Source: Bacteroidota bacterium (lineage in GTDB: Bacteria > Bacteroidota > Bacteroidia > B-17B0 > Aurantibacillaceae). Taken from it: a stretch of 64,000 bases of DNA. Position numbers and translations under genes: made by a program. How positions within the stretch are numbered: position 1 is the first letter of the stretch; every line of letters starts with the position of its first letter. Below, one piece after another: positions 48,002 through 57,160 of the stretch. The stretch is taken from contig JAUXZS010000016.1 in assembly GCA_030692515.1 (NCBI GenBank), forward strand, positions 1-64,000. Direction: 5' to 3'. The notes beneath the pieces are model-generated. The model was not told the origin of the DNA. It ran no database searches and was given only the letters and a program-made list of their open reading frames with translations.

Positions 48002-48973
48002 ATGTTAGAACCCATTTTAGTCGAGAATAAAGATAGATTCGTACTCTTCCCAATAAAATATAAAGATATCTGGGAATATTATAAAAAATCCGAAGCCAGT
48101 TTTTGGACGGCCGAGGAAATTGATCTTTCTTCTGATACAGCAGACTGGAATAATAAATTAAATGATAACGAAAGACATTTTATAAAACATGTGCTTGCTT
48201 TTTTTGCAGCCAGCGATGGAATTGTAAATGAAAATTTGGCAATTAATTTCTTAAATGAGGTTCAATACCCCGAGGCTCGTTGTTTTTATGGTTTCCAAAT
48301 TATGATGGAAAACATTCACTCCGAAACTTATTCTTTATTAATAGATACTTATATTAAAGACCCCGCTGAAAAAACACATTTATTACACGCCGTTGATACT
48401 GTACCTTGTGTAGGGGAAAAAGCAGACTGGGCTTTACGTTGGATAAATAACGGTTCTTTTGCAGAACGCTTAGTGGCATTTGCTGCTGTTGAAGGAATTT
48501 TCTTTTCAGGCTCTTTTTGCTCAATTTTTTGGTTAAAAAAACGTGGTTTAATGCCGGGTTTAACCTTTAGTAACGAGTTAATTAGCCGCGACGAAGGTTT
48601 ACATTGCGATTTTGCTTGTATGATATACTCGCAACATCTAAAAAACCAATTACCAAAAGAGCAGGTAACTAAAATCATTGCAGACGCTGTTCTTATTGAG
48701 AAAAAGTTTGTAGTAGATGCCATTCCTGTTAAATTAATAGGTATGAACTCTGACTTAATGTGCCAATACATTGAGTTTTGTGCCGACCGCTTATTATTAT
48801 CATTAGGCTGTCCTAAATTCTATAATGCCTCAAATCCATTCGATTTTATGGAAATGATATCATTACAAGGAAAAACCAACTTCTTTGAAAAACGTGTTGC
48901 TGAGTATCAAAAAGCCGGCGTCATGAACAATAAGGAAGAAAACAACCAATTTAAGCTAGATGAAGACTTTTAG
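48002..48973 (+). CDS. nrdB: Ribonucleotide reductase class I, beta subunit
   Basis: Radical-bearing small subunit (323 residues) of class I RNR, supplying the tyrosyl radical to NrdA. Iron ligands fit the family spacing: Asp72 (AASDGIV), Glu103 and His106 in ENIHSETY, with the radical tyrosine Tyr110 in the same motif, and a second pair in AVEGIFF and [12 protein letters not shown]. The whole sequence is strikingly like eukaryotic RRM2 ([54 protein letters not shown]) and ends in a KLDEDF-type tail that binds the large subunit. nrdA follows after 228 bases. Confidence 0.97.
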   Translation: MLEPILVENKDRFVLFPIKYKDIWEYYKKSEASFWTAEEIDLSSDTADWNNKLNDNERHFIKHVLAFFAASDGIVNENLAINFLNEVQYPEARCFYGFQIMMENIHSETYSLLIDTYIKDPAEKTHLLHAVDTVPCVGEKADWALRWINNGSFAERLVAFAAVEGIFFSGSFCSIFWLKKRGLMPGLTFSNELISRDEGLHCDFACMIYSQHLKNQLPKEQVTKIIADAVLIEKKFVVDAIPVKLIGMNSDLMCQYIEFCADRLLLSLGCPKFYNASNPFDFMEMISLQGKTNFFEKRVAEYQKAGVMNNKEENNQFKLDEDF

Positions 48974-49201
48974 TTTAACATTAATAAGGTAAAATTTCCA
49001 ATTAAACGGTATTAACTTTACATTAATCAAGCCCTTACGCTTGAATGGGAATTGTACCCTCAAGAAATTGGAAAAAACTAAATTAATTTAATTAACCATC
49101 AAATTGTTGAAACATTAAAATATCATAAAAGAAAAAGGGATTTATAAAAAGTACCTTGTAAATTGAAAATAACTCAAAAAACTAAATAAAAAATCTGGCG
49201 T

Positions 49202-51619
49202 ATGTTTGTATTAAAAAGAGATGGCACTCGAGAATCGGTAAAATTTGATAAAATTACCGCACGTATTCAAAAACTTAGTTACGGTTTAGAGCCGTCACAC
49301 GTTGACCCCATATTGGTTGCTAAAAAAGTAATTGATGGCGTTTACGACGGTGTTACTACCGTAGAATTAGATAACTTAGCTGCTGAAACTGCTGCGGGCT
49401 TAACCTCTCGTCACCCAGACTACGCACAACTTGCATCGCGTGTTGCAGTTAGTAATTTACATAAAAACACAATTAAGAGTTTTTCTAAAACTATTGAAGC
49501 GCTTCATAATTATATCGATCCAAAAAACAACTTGCCTGCATCATTAATTGCAGATGATGTTTATGAGATTGTAATGAACAATGCGCATACTTTAGATTCG
49601 TCTATTATATATGACAGAGATTTTGGTTACGATTACTTTGGTTTTAAAACCTTAGAACGTTCCTACTTATTAAAAATGAATAACGTTGTTGCTGAGCGCC
49701 CACAACATATGATTATGCGTGTAGCGGTAGGTATTCATAAAAACGATATTGAATCAGCAATTAGAACATACAATTTAATGAGCGAGCGTTGGTTTACACA
49801 TGCTACACCAACTTTATTTAATGCGGGTACGCCAAAGCCGCAAATGAGTTCTTGCTTTTTATTACAAATGAAAGATGATAGCATTGATGGTATTTACGAT
49901 ACATTAAAACAATGCGCTAAAATTTCACAAAGTGCAGGTGGTATTGGTATTAATATTCATAATGTACGTGCAACTGGTTCTTATATTAAAGGAACTAATG
50001 GCACAAGCAACGGAATTATTCCGATGCTTAAAGTATATAACGAAACTGCTCGTTACGTTGATCAAGGTGGTGGAAAGCGTAAAGGTTCTATTGCTGTTTA
50101 TTTAGAGCCATGGCACGCAGATATTTATGATTTCTTAGATATTCGTAAAAATCACGGTAAGGAAGAAAATCGTGCGCGTGATTTATTTACCGCCCTTTGG
50201 ATTCCAGATTTATTTATGAAGCGTGTTGAAGCCGAAGGTGACTGGAGCTTAATGTGCCCTAACGAATCGCCGGGATTAAGCGATTGCCATAGTGCAGAAT
50301 TTGAAGCGTTATATACAAAATACGAAGCTGAAGGAAAATTCCGCAAACAAATAAAAGCACGCGAATTATGGGCGGCTATTATTGATGCGCAAATTGAAAC
50401 TGGTAATCCGTATATGTTATTTAAAGATGCGGCTAACTCAAAATCAAACCAACAAAATTTAGGTACTATTAAATCTAGTAACTTATGTACCGAAATTATT
50501 GAGTACACAAGTGCTGATGAAGTGGCGGTTTGTAATTTAGCATCTATTGCTTTACCTCGTTTTGTGGATGAGAAAACAGGAACATTTGACCACAATAAAT
50601 TATTCGAAATTACCTATCACGCTACAGTTAACTTAAATAAAATTATCGACCGTAACTACTACCCTATTCCTGAAGCACGCAAATCAAACATGCGTCACCG
50701 CCCTATTGGTTTAGGAGTGCAAGGTTTAGCCGATGCGTTTATTTTAATGCGTTTTCCTTTTGAAAGTGATGATGCAAAAAAATTAAATTCAGAAATTTTT
50801 GAAACTATTTATTACGCTGCATTAACTGCAAGTAAAGATCTTGCAAAAGTTGAAGGTGCTTACGAAACTTATCCTGGCTCGCCAATAAGCAAAGGTATCT
50901 TCCAACAAGATATGTGGAATGTAACACCAAGCTCTCGTTGGGAGTGGGATACTTTACGCGAAGAAGTGATGAAATACGGTGTACGTAATTCATTATTGTT
51001 AGCGCCAATGCCAACAGCAAGCACTTCTCAAATTTTAGGTAATAACGAATGTTTTGAACCATACACAAGTAACATTTACACTCGTCGTGTATTAAGTGGA
51101 GAGTTTGTTGTAGTTAACAAACATTTATTACGCGACTTAGTAAAATTGGGAATTTGGAACGACGGTTTAAAAAATAAAATTATTGCAGCTAATGGTTCGG
51201 TACAAAACATACCAGAAATTCCTGCCAACATTAAAGAACTTTACAAAACTGTTTGGGAAATTAAACAACGTACTATTATTGATATGGCTGCCGACCGTGG
51301 TGCTTATATTGACCAATCGCAATCGTTAAACTTGTTTATACAAGATGCTAACTTTGCTAAAATGAGTAGTGCACACTTTTACTCTTGGAAAAAAGGATTA
51401 AAAACTGGTATGTATTATTTACGTACTAAAGCAGCAGCAGATGCCATTAAGTTTACGGTAGACCAAGATGCGTTAGCAAAACCGGCTTTAATACTTGGCA
51501 ACGAAGACCAATTATTAGTAGATAGAGGACAAGCACATGTGTTAACGTTTGAAGAACAACAAGCACAACTATCTTGCTCTTTAGATAACCCGGAGGATTG
51601 CGAAGCTTGCGGTAGCTAA
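49202..51619 (+). CDS. nrdA: Ribonucleotide reductase class I, alpha subunit
   Basis: Catalytic large subunit (805 residues) converting ribonucleoside to deoxyribonucleoside diphosphates. It has an N-terminal ATP-cone (1-90: [17 protein letters not shown]), Cys218 (MSSCFLLQM), the finger loop with Asn427-Cys429-Glu431 (SNLCTEI) and Cys444 (AVCNLAS). The C-terminal [14 protein letters not shown] swinging arm carries the shuttle cysteines. The positions equal those I recall for human RRM1, and the tail is of the same CSL-N-x-x-x-C-x-x-CGS form. The gene follows nrdB, the reverse of the common A-B order, and ends at a hairpin terminator. Confidence 0.97.
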   Translation: MFVLKRDGTRESVKFDKITARIQKLSYGLEPSHVDPILVAKKVIDGVYDGVTTVELDNLAAETAAGLTSRHPDYAQLASRVAVSNLHKNTIKSFSKTIEALHNYIDPKNNLPASLIADDVYEIVMNNAHTLDSSIIYDRDFGYDYFGFKTLERSYLLKMNNVVAERPQHMIMRVAVGIHKNDIESAIRTYNLMSERWFTHATPTLFNAGTPKPQMSSCFLLQMKDDSIDGIYDTLKQCAKISQSAGGIGINIHNVRATGSYIKGTNGTSNGIIPMLKVYNETARYVDQGGGKRKGSIAVYLEPWHADIYDFLDIRKNHGKEENRARDLFTALWIPDLFMKRVEAEGDWSLMCPNESPGLSDCHSAEFEALYTKYEAEGKFRKQIKARELWAAIIDAQIETGNPYMLFKDAANSKSNQQNLGTIKSSNLCTEIIEYTSADEVAVCNLASIALPRFVDEKTGTFDHNKLFEITYHATVNLNKIIDRNYYPIPEARKSNMRHRPIGLGVQGLADAFILMRFPFESDDAKKLNSEIFETIYYAALTASKDLAKVEGAYETYPGSPISKGIFQQDMWNVTPSSRWEWDTLREEVMKYGVRNSLLLAPMPTASTSQILGNNECFEPYTSNIYTRRVLSGEFVVVNKHLLRDLVKLGIWNDGLKNKIIAANGSVQNIPEIPANIKELYKTVWEIKQRTIIDMAADRGAYIDQSQSLNLFIQDANFAKMSSAHFYSWKKGLKTGMYYLRTKAAADAIKFTVDQDALAKPALILGNEDQLLVDRGQAHVLTFEEQQAQLSCSLDNPEDCEACGS

Positions 51620-51710
51620 TTAAACAAAAGCAATTAGTGAAAATTAGTGCCCCCGATGACTATCGGAATCGTGGCTAACAAGAAACAAAAAACTAATAAC
51701 AAAAAACAAA

Positions 51711-51744
51711 AGGCCTCTCTGATTAATTTGGAGAGGCTTTTTTG
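51711..51744 (+). terminator. Rho-independent terminator after nrdA
   Basis: GCCTCTC-TGATTAATTTG-GAGAGGC hairpin followed by a T-run. The same hairpin with almost the same loop recurs at 55431-55467 after the copper-protein gene. Confidence 0.85.
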
Positions 51745-51763
51745 TCGAATATAAAACAACAAA

Positions 51764-54349
51764 ATGAATGATTTAAGAGGTTCACAATGGAGAAAATGGG
51801 ATTTACACTTTCATACACCATCGTCTTATGACTACCAAGGTAAAAGTATAACTGATGAGGATATTATTAAAGTATTAAATCAAAATAAAATTGAAGTAAT
51901 AGCAATTACTGATCATCACATAATTGATATACCTCGAATTAACAATTTAAAAAAACTTGGTTCTGAATTAGGCATAACAGTCTTGCCCGGTATTGAATTT
52001 TTATCTGACGCAAGAGGCAAAGATCCAATTCACTTTATTGGTATTTTTTCTGAAAATTGCAATTTGGAATACATATGGGGTCAGATAGAAAATACAACTA
52101 ATATTAAAAACATAAAAGGTACTGGTAAAAAACCGAACGAGGTATACTGTGACTTACTTGAAACGATTAAAATAATTAAAGAATTAGGGGGTATTGTATC
52201 AATCCACGCCGGCGATAAAAGTAATAGCATTGAGAATATTACCAATTCCTTGCCTCAATCAATAGCACAAAAAACCGAAATTGCATCAATAATTGATATA
52301 TATGAATTAGGTAAAGAAAGTGATCAAAAGGGTTATACAGATATTGTTTTTCCTGCAATTAAAAAAATTATCCCAATGATAATTTGTTCGGATAATCATG
52401 ATATTGATAATTATAAATTAAAACAGAATTGCTGGATTAAAGCAGACCCCACTTTTGAAGGACTAAGACAAATAATATTTGAGCCAGAACAAAGAATATT
52501 CATAGGAGAAAATCCGTTATTGAGACATAAGAAATTAAAAATTGACAGTTTCTCCATAGTAAATTCCTCAAAATTTCAATTAGAAAATCAGGAAATTTTT
52601 TTAAACAATAATATGGTTTCAATAATTGGAGGAAGAGGTTCTGGAAAGTCTGCATTTCTTGAAACTTTAACATTTTGTTTTGGCAAAAATAAACAGCCAG
52701 CTAAATGGGATTTTTCCGATTCCGAAATTTTAAACGTAAGTGGTGATTATTTACATTTCTTAAAAAAAAGTGGAGCAAATGCAAAACTAATTATTAAATA
52801 TAGTGATTTAGATAATAATAAATTGCAACCCTACATAAAAGAAATCCAAGATAACAATGAAAACTACTGTGACTTTCCTTTAATATATCTAGGTCAAAAC
52901 CAGATTGAACACTACTCAAACAGCCCAAGCAAGATTCATGAACTTGCATATGAAGCCGTATTAAAAAACTCCGGTCTTGCAGACGAAATAAGTAGTATAC
53001 AGACGGAAATTAAAGCATATGAGGCAGAATTAATAAGTCTCACGAAAGACATCGAATCATCAAGATTACAATTGTTATCATACAATATTGATAAAATAAA
53101 GATGGAAAAAGTGCGATTGGAAAAGGAAATAGCGCTTTTATCATCAGCGGAAACAAAAACAATACTAGAAAAGCTAAGTAAAAGTAGATTAAAAAAAGAC
53201 AACTACACCAAAGCCATCTCAATAGCAGAAAAAATTAACTCAGATTTTAAAAAAATAAGTATTGACTTCGATACAAGATTAAAGGAACTAAATAATACGT
53301 TACCAACTATAGGAATTGAAAAACGACTCGAGTTTGATTTTAAAATAGCTATAACCAACACGGAAGAGATTCTAGAAATTTTGGGAGAAGTCGGTATTAT
53401 TGAAGAGCACGAAGTAAATATAATAGAGGCGGAGCAACAACTTGAAGGCAAAACTGAAGTAACAGCTTCATATTTTGATGCATTAAAATCTAGAATAGAA
53501 GAGATTGAAAGCACTTTACAACTATATATAAAAGAAGAAGAATATCTGGAGTCAAATATAAAATATCGTTATACACAAATAGATGAATTTGGAGATTTAT
53601 TTACCGAACTTAACGAGTTATATACTAATGCGACAGCGATATTCACTAAGAGTAATTCAGGGATACTTAAATCTTTAAAATTAGAATCAGCGACAAGCTT
53701 TTCTTCTGAAAAATTAATACATGACCTATTCGATATGACAGATAAGAGAAAAATAAAAGACATTAATAAATTCAAAACCGAAATACTAAAAATCACTAAT
53801 ACATATACCGCAAGTGAATATTCAGAATGGCTAAAAAAATTTGAGTCGGATGAGACGAATTTTAATTACTTCAATGATGGCAAAAAAACTTTTGAAGAAG
53901 TCGCATATAAAAACTACTTCACTTTAGAAACTAAGATTTTTTATGAAGTTGAACCAAACAACTATAGAATTCTCACGAACCTCTCGTTAGGACAAAAAGG
54001 AACCGTACTTTTAAAATTATTTTTAAGTTTAGGCAACAATTGCCCAATAATTATTGATCAACCTGAAGATCACCTAGACAATCATTTTATTTACTCTGAC
54101 TTAGTTTCAACTTTGAAAAAGGCTAAAGAAAAAAGACAAGTAATACTTGTAACACATGATGCAAATATAGTGGTAAATGGCGATTCTGAACAAGTTATAG
54201 TTGCCGAATACAAAAATAATAATATAAACTATTCTCTTTCTGGCTCAATAGAAAATCCACTAATAAAAGAAGCAATGACAAAAATATTAGAGGGTGGCAA
54301 TGAAGCCTTTATTAAAAGAGAAAGTAAATATCAAATTAAAACTAAATAA
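51764..54349 (+). CDS. PHP domain / SMC-like ATPase (TrlF-like), candidate defence protein
   Basis: An 861-residue protein joining two modules. The N-terminal PHP phosphoesterase domain (about 1-250) has all metal-binding motifs: DLHFHT (13-18), TDHH (49-52), GIEF (76-79), HAGD (148-151) and CSDNHD (208-213). The second module is an SMC/RecF/ABC-like ATPase: Walker A GGRGSGKSA (289-297), a long coiled coil with two dozen charged heptads (about 400-610), signature LSLGQKG (740-746), Walker B PIIIDQPED (761-769) and H-switch VTHDAN (796-801). The layout resembles proteins labelled TrlF-family AAA-like ATPases (from memory), linked to defence or restriction loci. It stands alone here, without partner genes. 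Low GC compared with nrdA and the adjacent repeats suggest acquisition. The natural substrate is unknown. Confidence 0.8.
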   Translation: MNDLRGSQWRKWDLHFHTPSSYDYQGKSITDEDIIKVLNQNKIEVIAITDHHIIDIPRINNLKKLGSELGITVLPGIEFLSDARGKDPIHFIGIFSENCNLEYIWGQIENTTNIKNIKGTGKKPNEVYCDLLETIKIIKELGGIVSIHAGDKSNSIENITNSLPQSIAQKTEIASIIDIYELGKESDQKGYTDIVFPAIKKIIPMIICSDNHDIDNYKLKQNCWIKADPTFEGLRQIIFEPEQRIFIGENPLLRHKKLKIDSFSIVNSSKFQLENQEIFLNNNMVSIIGGRGSGKSAFLETLTFCFGKNKQPAKWDFSDSEILNVSGDYLHFLKKSGANAKLIIKYSDLDNNKLQPYIKEIQDNNENYCDFPLIYLGQNQIEHYSNSPSKIHELAYEAVLKNSGLADEISSIQTEIKAYEAELISLTKDIESSRLQLLSYNIDKIKMEKVRLEKEIALLSSAETKTILEKLSKSRLKKDNYTKAISIAEKINSDFKKISIDFDTRLKELNNTLPTIGIEKRLEFDFKIAITNTEEILEILGEVGIIEEHEVNIIEAEQQLEGKTEVTASYFDALKSRIEEIESTLQLYIKEEEYLESNIKYRYTQIDEFGDLFTELNELYTNATAIFTKSNSGILKSLKLESATSFSSEKLIHDLFDMTDKRKIKDINKFKTEILKITNTYTASEYSEWLKKFESDETNFNYFNDGKKTFEEVAYKNYFTLETKIFYEVEPNNYRILTNLSLGQKGTVLLKLFLSLGNNCPIIIDQPEDHLDNHFIYSDLVSTLKKAKEKRQVILVTHDANIVVNGDSEQVIVAEYKNNNINYSLSGSIENPLIKEAMTKILEGGNEAFIKRESKYQIKTK

Positions 54350-54787
54350 GGAAATTAAAACACCCCGTTCGCGCGGATTTATATTCCGTGCGTAATTAAA
54401 CTATTTTGCTTCCCGTTCGCGCGGATTTATAATCCGTGCGTAATTAAACTATTTTGCACAAACAACAATACCCGTTCGCGCGGACTTATAATCCGTGCGT
54501 AATTAAACTATTTTGCTTTCGAAAAACCTCCTCCCTCGCTAAGGCGCCACCTCCTCAAGAGGAGGATAAACTTTATTTGCTTACGCGTAACCACAACTAG
54601 TGTCCCTCTCTGGAGAGGGTGCCCAAAGGTCGGGAGAGGAAAATAAACAATTTGAGAAAATCCCTTCAGGTCAATTTTTAATCAGAAATTTTCTTAAATC
54701 CTATAATTTAATTGGCCATTTGTTAAATAAAAAAATATTTGTAATTTTAAATTTATTAAAATAAATATAAACCATAAAAAAACAAGC
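54350..54787. other. Intergenic region with palindromic repeats
   Basis: A 438-base gap between the PHP-SMC gene and the copper-protein gene. It holds three 46-base repeats (54364-54516), a CCTCCTC-AA-GAGGAGG hairpin (54550-54565), a CCCTCTC-TG-GAGAGGG hairpin (54604-54619) with GTGCCCAAAGGTCGGGAGAGG to its right, and an AT-rich 130 bases before the next ATG that should contain a promoter. No ORF is credible. Confidence 0.6.
54364..54516. repeat. Three copies of a 46-bp palindromic (REP-like) repeat
   Basis: Copies at 54364-54409, 54412-54457 and 54471-54516. Each contains CGCGCGGATT-TAT-AATCCGTGCG (a 10-base-pair stem with one G-T pair) followed by TAATTAAACTATTTTGC. The copies differ by one or two bases in the hairpin. 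The gaps are 2 and 13 bases. Related degenerate versions (TTGCGCGGATAAAATCC) occur at 24750 and 25110. Confidence 0.8.
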
Positions 54788-55411
54788 ATGAAAAAAATCT
54801 ATTTAACTTTATTAGCTATTGTTGCATTTGCTGCAATTAAAGCGGCAACTTACACAATTACGATTAGCGGCTTAACATACGCACCGCCAACATTAACAGT
54901 TAATGTAGGTGATGTTGTAACTATTCAGGCATCTTCTTTACATCCATTAAATCAGGTTTCTGCTGCAACTTGGAGCGCAAGCGGTTCAACAACAGTTTCG
55001 GGCGGCTGGGGTTCACAAACCGCAGATTATACATTTACAGCTTCGGTTGTTGGTGATATATATTATGTTTGTCAAAATCACGTATCTATGGGTATGAAAG
55101 GTATGATTACTGTTCTAAACCCAACAGGAATTGCTCAAAATACATTCAGCTTTCAAAACTTAAATGTGTTTCCTAATCCAGCAAAAGATAAAATAACAGT
55201 AAGCCTATCTTCAGAAAAAGCTACAAATGCCACTTTCAAACTATTTTCTATTACAGGGGCTGAAGTTTCTACATTAATACTTAACCAAAGCTTAAACAGC
55301 GGCGAAAATAAAATTGAATTAGCTTTGCCAACATTAAGCAACGGAAATTATATTTTAGAAATTACCAGCGAATCAAAAAAAGTTAGCAAAAAAATTACTG
55401 TAGTTAATTAA
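54788..55411 (+). CDS. T9SS-secreted blue-copper (plastocyanin-like) protein
   Basis: A 207-residue secreted protein. A signal peptide (1-20) precedes a cupredoxin domain (21-110). The type 1 copper ligands fit the plastocyanin pattern: His52 (SSLHPL), then Cys95, His98 and Met103 in CQNHVSMGM, with C-x2-H-x4-M spacing. The C-terminal part (120-207: VFPNPAKDKITVSL, LSNGNYILEITSE, KVSKKITVVN) is a type A T9SS sorting domain. It could serve as an extracellular or surface electron carrier or copper-binding protein. Neighbouring genes do not show a redox partner. Confidence 0.9.
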   Translation: MKKIYLTLLAIVAFAAIKAATYTITISGLTYAPPTLTVNVGDVVTIQASSLHPLNQVSAATWSASGSTTVSGGWGSQTADYTFTASVVGDIYYVCQNHVSMGMKGMITVLNPTGIAQNTFSFQNLNVFPNPAKDKITVSLSSEKATNATFKLFSITGAEVSTLILNQSLNSGENKIELALPTLSNGNYILEITSESKKVSKKITVVN

Positions 55412-55430
55412 TTTACAACTATAAAAAAAT

Positions 55431-55467
55431 AAAAAGCCTCTCTAATAATTTGGAGAGGCTTTTTTTA
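55431..55467 (+). terminator. Rho-independent terminator after the copper protein gene
   Basis: GCCTCTC-TAATAATTTG-GAGAGGC hairpin, A-run before and T-run after. Almost identical to the terminator after nrdA. Confidence 0.88.
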
Positions 55468-55696
55468 TAAGAAATTTTAGATAATATTTAATAGGCCAAA
55501 AGAACTCAAACAAGTTATTACCCACCAAAAAATATCTTGCGAGGCACTTAAAAGAAAAAAAGGCAGTGTAAATCCTGTTTTATCGTTATTCTTCCTCCTA
55601 TGGCAAATCGCCACTCCTTAAAGGGCTAGAAACCATTATTTACGAAGCTAATTAAGGGAAATTGTCATTATTCAAAAAAAGTTTAACTTTAGTTTT

Positions 55697-57160
55697 ATGA
55701 ACTCAAATTTTAAACACCTTTTTATATTATTATTTTCAATTAGCGCTTCATTTTTATTTGGCCAAAAAACAAGACTTGATTCATTATACGAAAAAATAAA
55801 AACCACCACACTAGATACCAATAAACTAAAAAATATAAACGCTTTAACCTTTGAATTAGTTGCAAAAGGCCAACTTGATACTGCACATTATTATTGCAAT
55901 TTATTATTTGAGAATGCCACAAACTTGGCAAAAGAAAATCCTGAAAAAGAAAGTCTCATTAATAAATTAACAGTAAAAACATTTGGTGATTTTTACAACA
56001 CATCGGCACGTTGTTATTATTTTGAAAGTAAATACGGGCTTGCAAAAGAAAATTTTTCGAAAGCAATTCCCTATTATCTTCAAATTGGTTTCAAAAAAGG
56101 GGTTGGGGCTTGCTATCAAAATATTGGCAATATCTATTACTTTCAAGGCGATTATGAAAAGGCGCTTAAAAATTATTTAGAAGCGGCCAAAATATACGAA
56201 ACACTAAACTATGCAAAAGGTATAGCAGACATGCATGTGAATATGGGGTCAAATTATAGGATTCTTGGAAAATTAGACATTGCACTGGAACATTACCTTA
56301 TCGCACTAAAAAAATATGCTGAGATAAAAGACCAATTGGGCATTGCTATGTCTTATATGAACATGGGTATTATTCATTTTGATAAAAAAGAAATGAAAGA
56401 AGCCTTAGAAAATCATCAGCTATCCCTCAAAATAAAAAAAGAATTAAATGATAACAAAGGGATTGCAGAATGTCATATTAACATTGCTGCCGTATATTCA
56501 ACTCAACATAAAAATAAAGAAGCCTTAGAGAATTATCTTATTGCTGAAAAAATTTATACAGAGCTAAATGACAAACAAGGTTTATCGTATTGTTATAATT
56601 ATATTGGAGATGTTTATGGAGATATGAAAGAATATCCCAAAAGCATTGAATATTTAACAAAAGGATTAAAAGTTTCCGAAGAAATTGGTTTTAAAGATAT
56701 GATGCGTGAATCATACAAAACGTTAGCAATTATCTATGCATTAAAAAACGATTATAAATCAGCCTATCAATTTCATCAAAAATATACAGATATAAAAGAC
56801 ACATTATTTAATCAGGAAAGCACGAAAAAATTTGCTGAAATGAATGCTAGTTATGAAAACGATAAAAAAGAAAAAGAAATAAAACTTATAAAAGCCGAGC
56901 AGGAAAAAGAACGCGTAATTGCCGAAGAAAAAAGTACAATTCAAAAAATAATTATTTATTCGGTACTATTTGGCCTGTTGTTGGTTGTTGTTTTTGCAGC
57001 TTTTGTTGTTCGTACACTAAAACACACAAAATACCAAAAAACCATTATCGAAGAAAAACAAAAAGAAATTTTAGATAGCATTTATTACGCCAAACGCATA
57101 CAAACGAGTTTATTACCAACCGAACAATATATTGAAAGGAACTTGAACAAAAATAATTAG
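55697..57160 (+). CDS. TPR sensor protein with transmembrane helix, lacking the expected SpoIIE domain
   Basis: A 487-residue exported/membrane protein. After a signal peptide, about eight TPR units (for example ACYQNIGNIYYFQGDYEKALKNYLEAAKIYE, CHINIAAVYSTQHKNKEALENYLIAEKIY) fill residues 90-380. A charged coiled coil and one membrane helix (about 418-438) follow. The last 49 residues contain the linker EILDSIYYAKRIQTSLLPTEQYIERNLN, which in full-length Bacteroidota relatives leads into a SpoIIE/PP2C phosphatase. Here the frame stops right after it. The same linker type (SINYARRIQKALF) precedes a complete phosphatase in the gene at 41303. The downstream DNA belongs to a convergent gene, so no remnant of a phosphatase exists. 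Confidence 0.82.
   Translation: MNSNFKHLFILLFSISASFLFGQKTRLDSLYEKIKTTTLDTNKLKNINALTFELVAKGQLDTAHYYCNLLFENATNLAKENPEKESLINKLTVKTFGDFYNTSARCYYFESKYGLAKENFSKAIPYYLQIGFKKGVGACYQNIGNIYYFQGDYEKALKNYLEAAKIYETLNYAKGIADMHVNMGSNYRILGKLDIALEHYLIALKKYAEIKDQLGIAMSYMNMGIIHFDKKEMKEALENHQLSLKIKKELNDNKGIAECHINIAAVYSTQHKNKEALENYLIAEKIYTELNDKQGLSYCYNYIGDVYGDMKEYPKSIEYLTKGLKVSEEIGFKDMMRESYKTLAIIYALKNDYKSAYQFHQKYTDIKDTLFNQESTKKFAEMNASYENDKKEKEIKLIKAEQEKERVIAEEKSTIQKIIIYSVLFGLLLVVVFAAFVVRTLKHTKYQKTIIEEKQKEILDSIYYAKRIQTSLLPTEQYIERNLNKNN

Noticed and set aside
48002-51619. Horizontal transfer of nrdAB from a eukaryote
   Set aside because: Relation between eukaryotic and some bacterial class I RNRs is known to be ancient. 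Composition and promoters fit the rest of the window, so recent transfer is unsupported.
54364-54516. Possible CRISPR array
   Set aside because: The repeat units are fully palindromic and nearly abut (gaps of 2 and 13 bases). There are no uniform spacers and no cas genes, so they are REP-like repeats.
55468-55696. Small ORF before the TPR gene
   Set aside because: All frames have several stops and no plausible protein segment. Only a weak TAnnTTTG-like box (TAACTTTA near 55684) is present.
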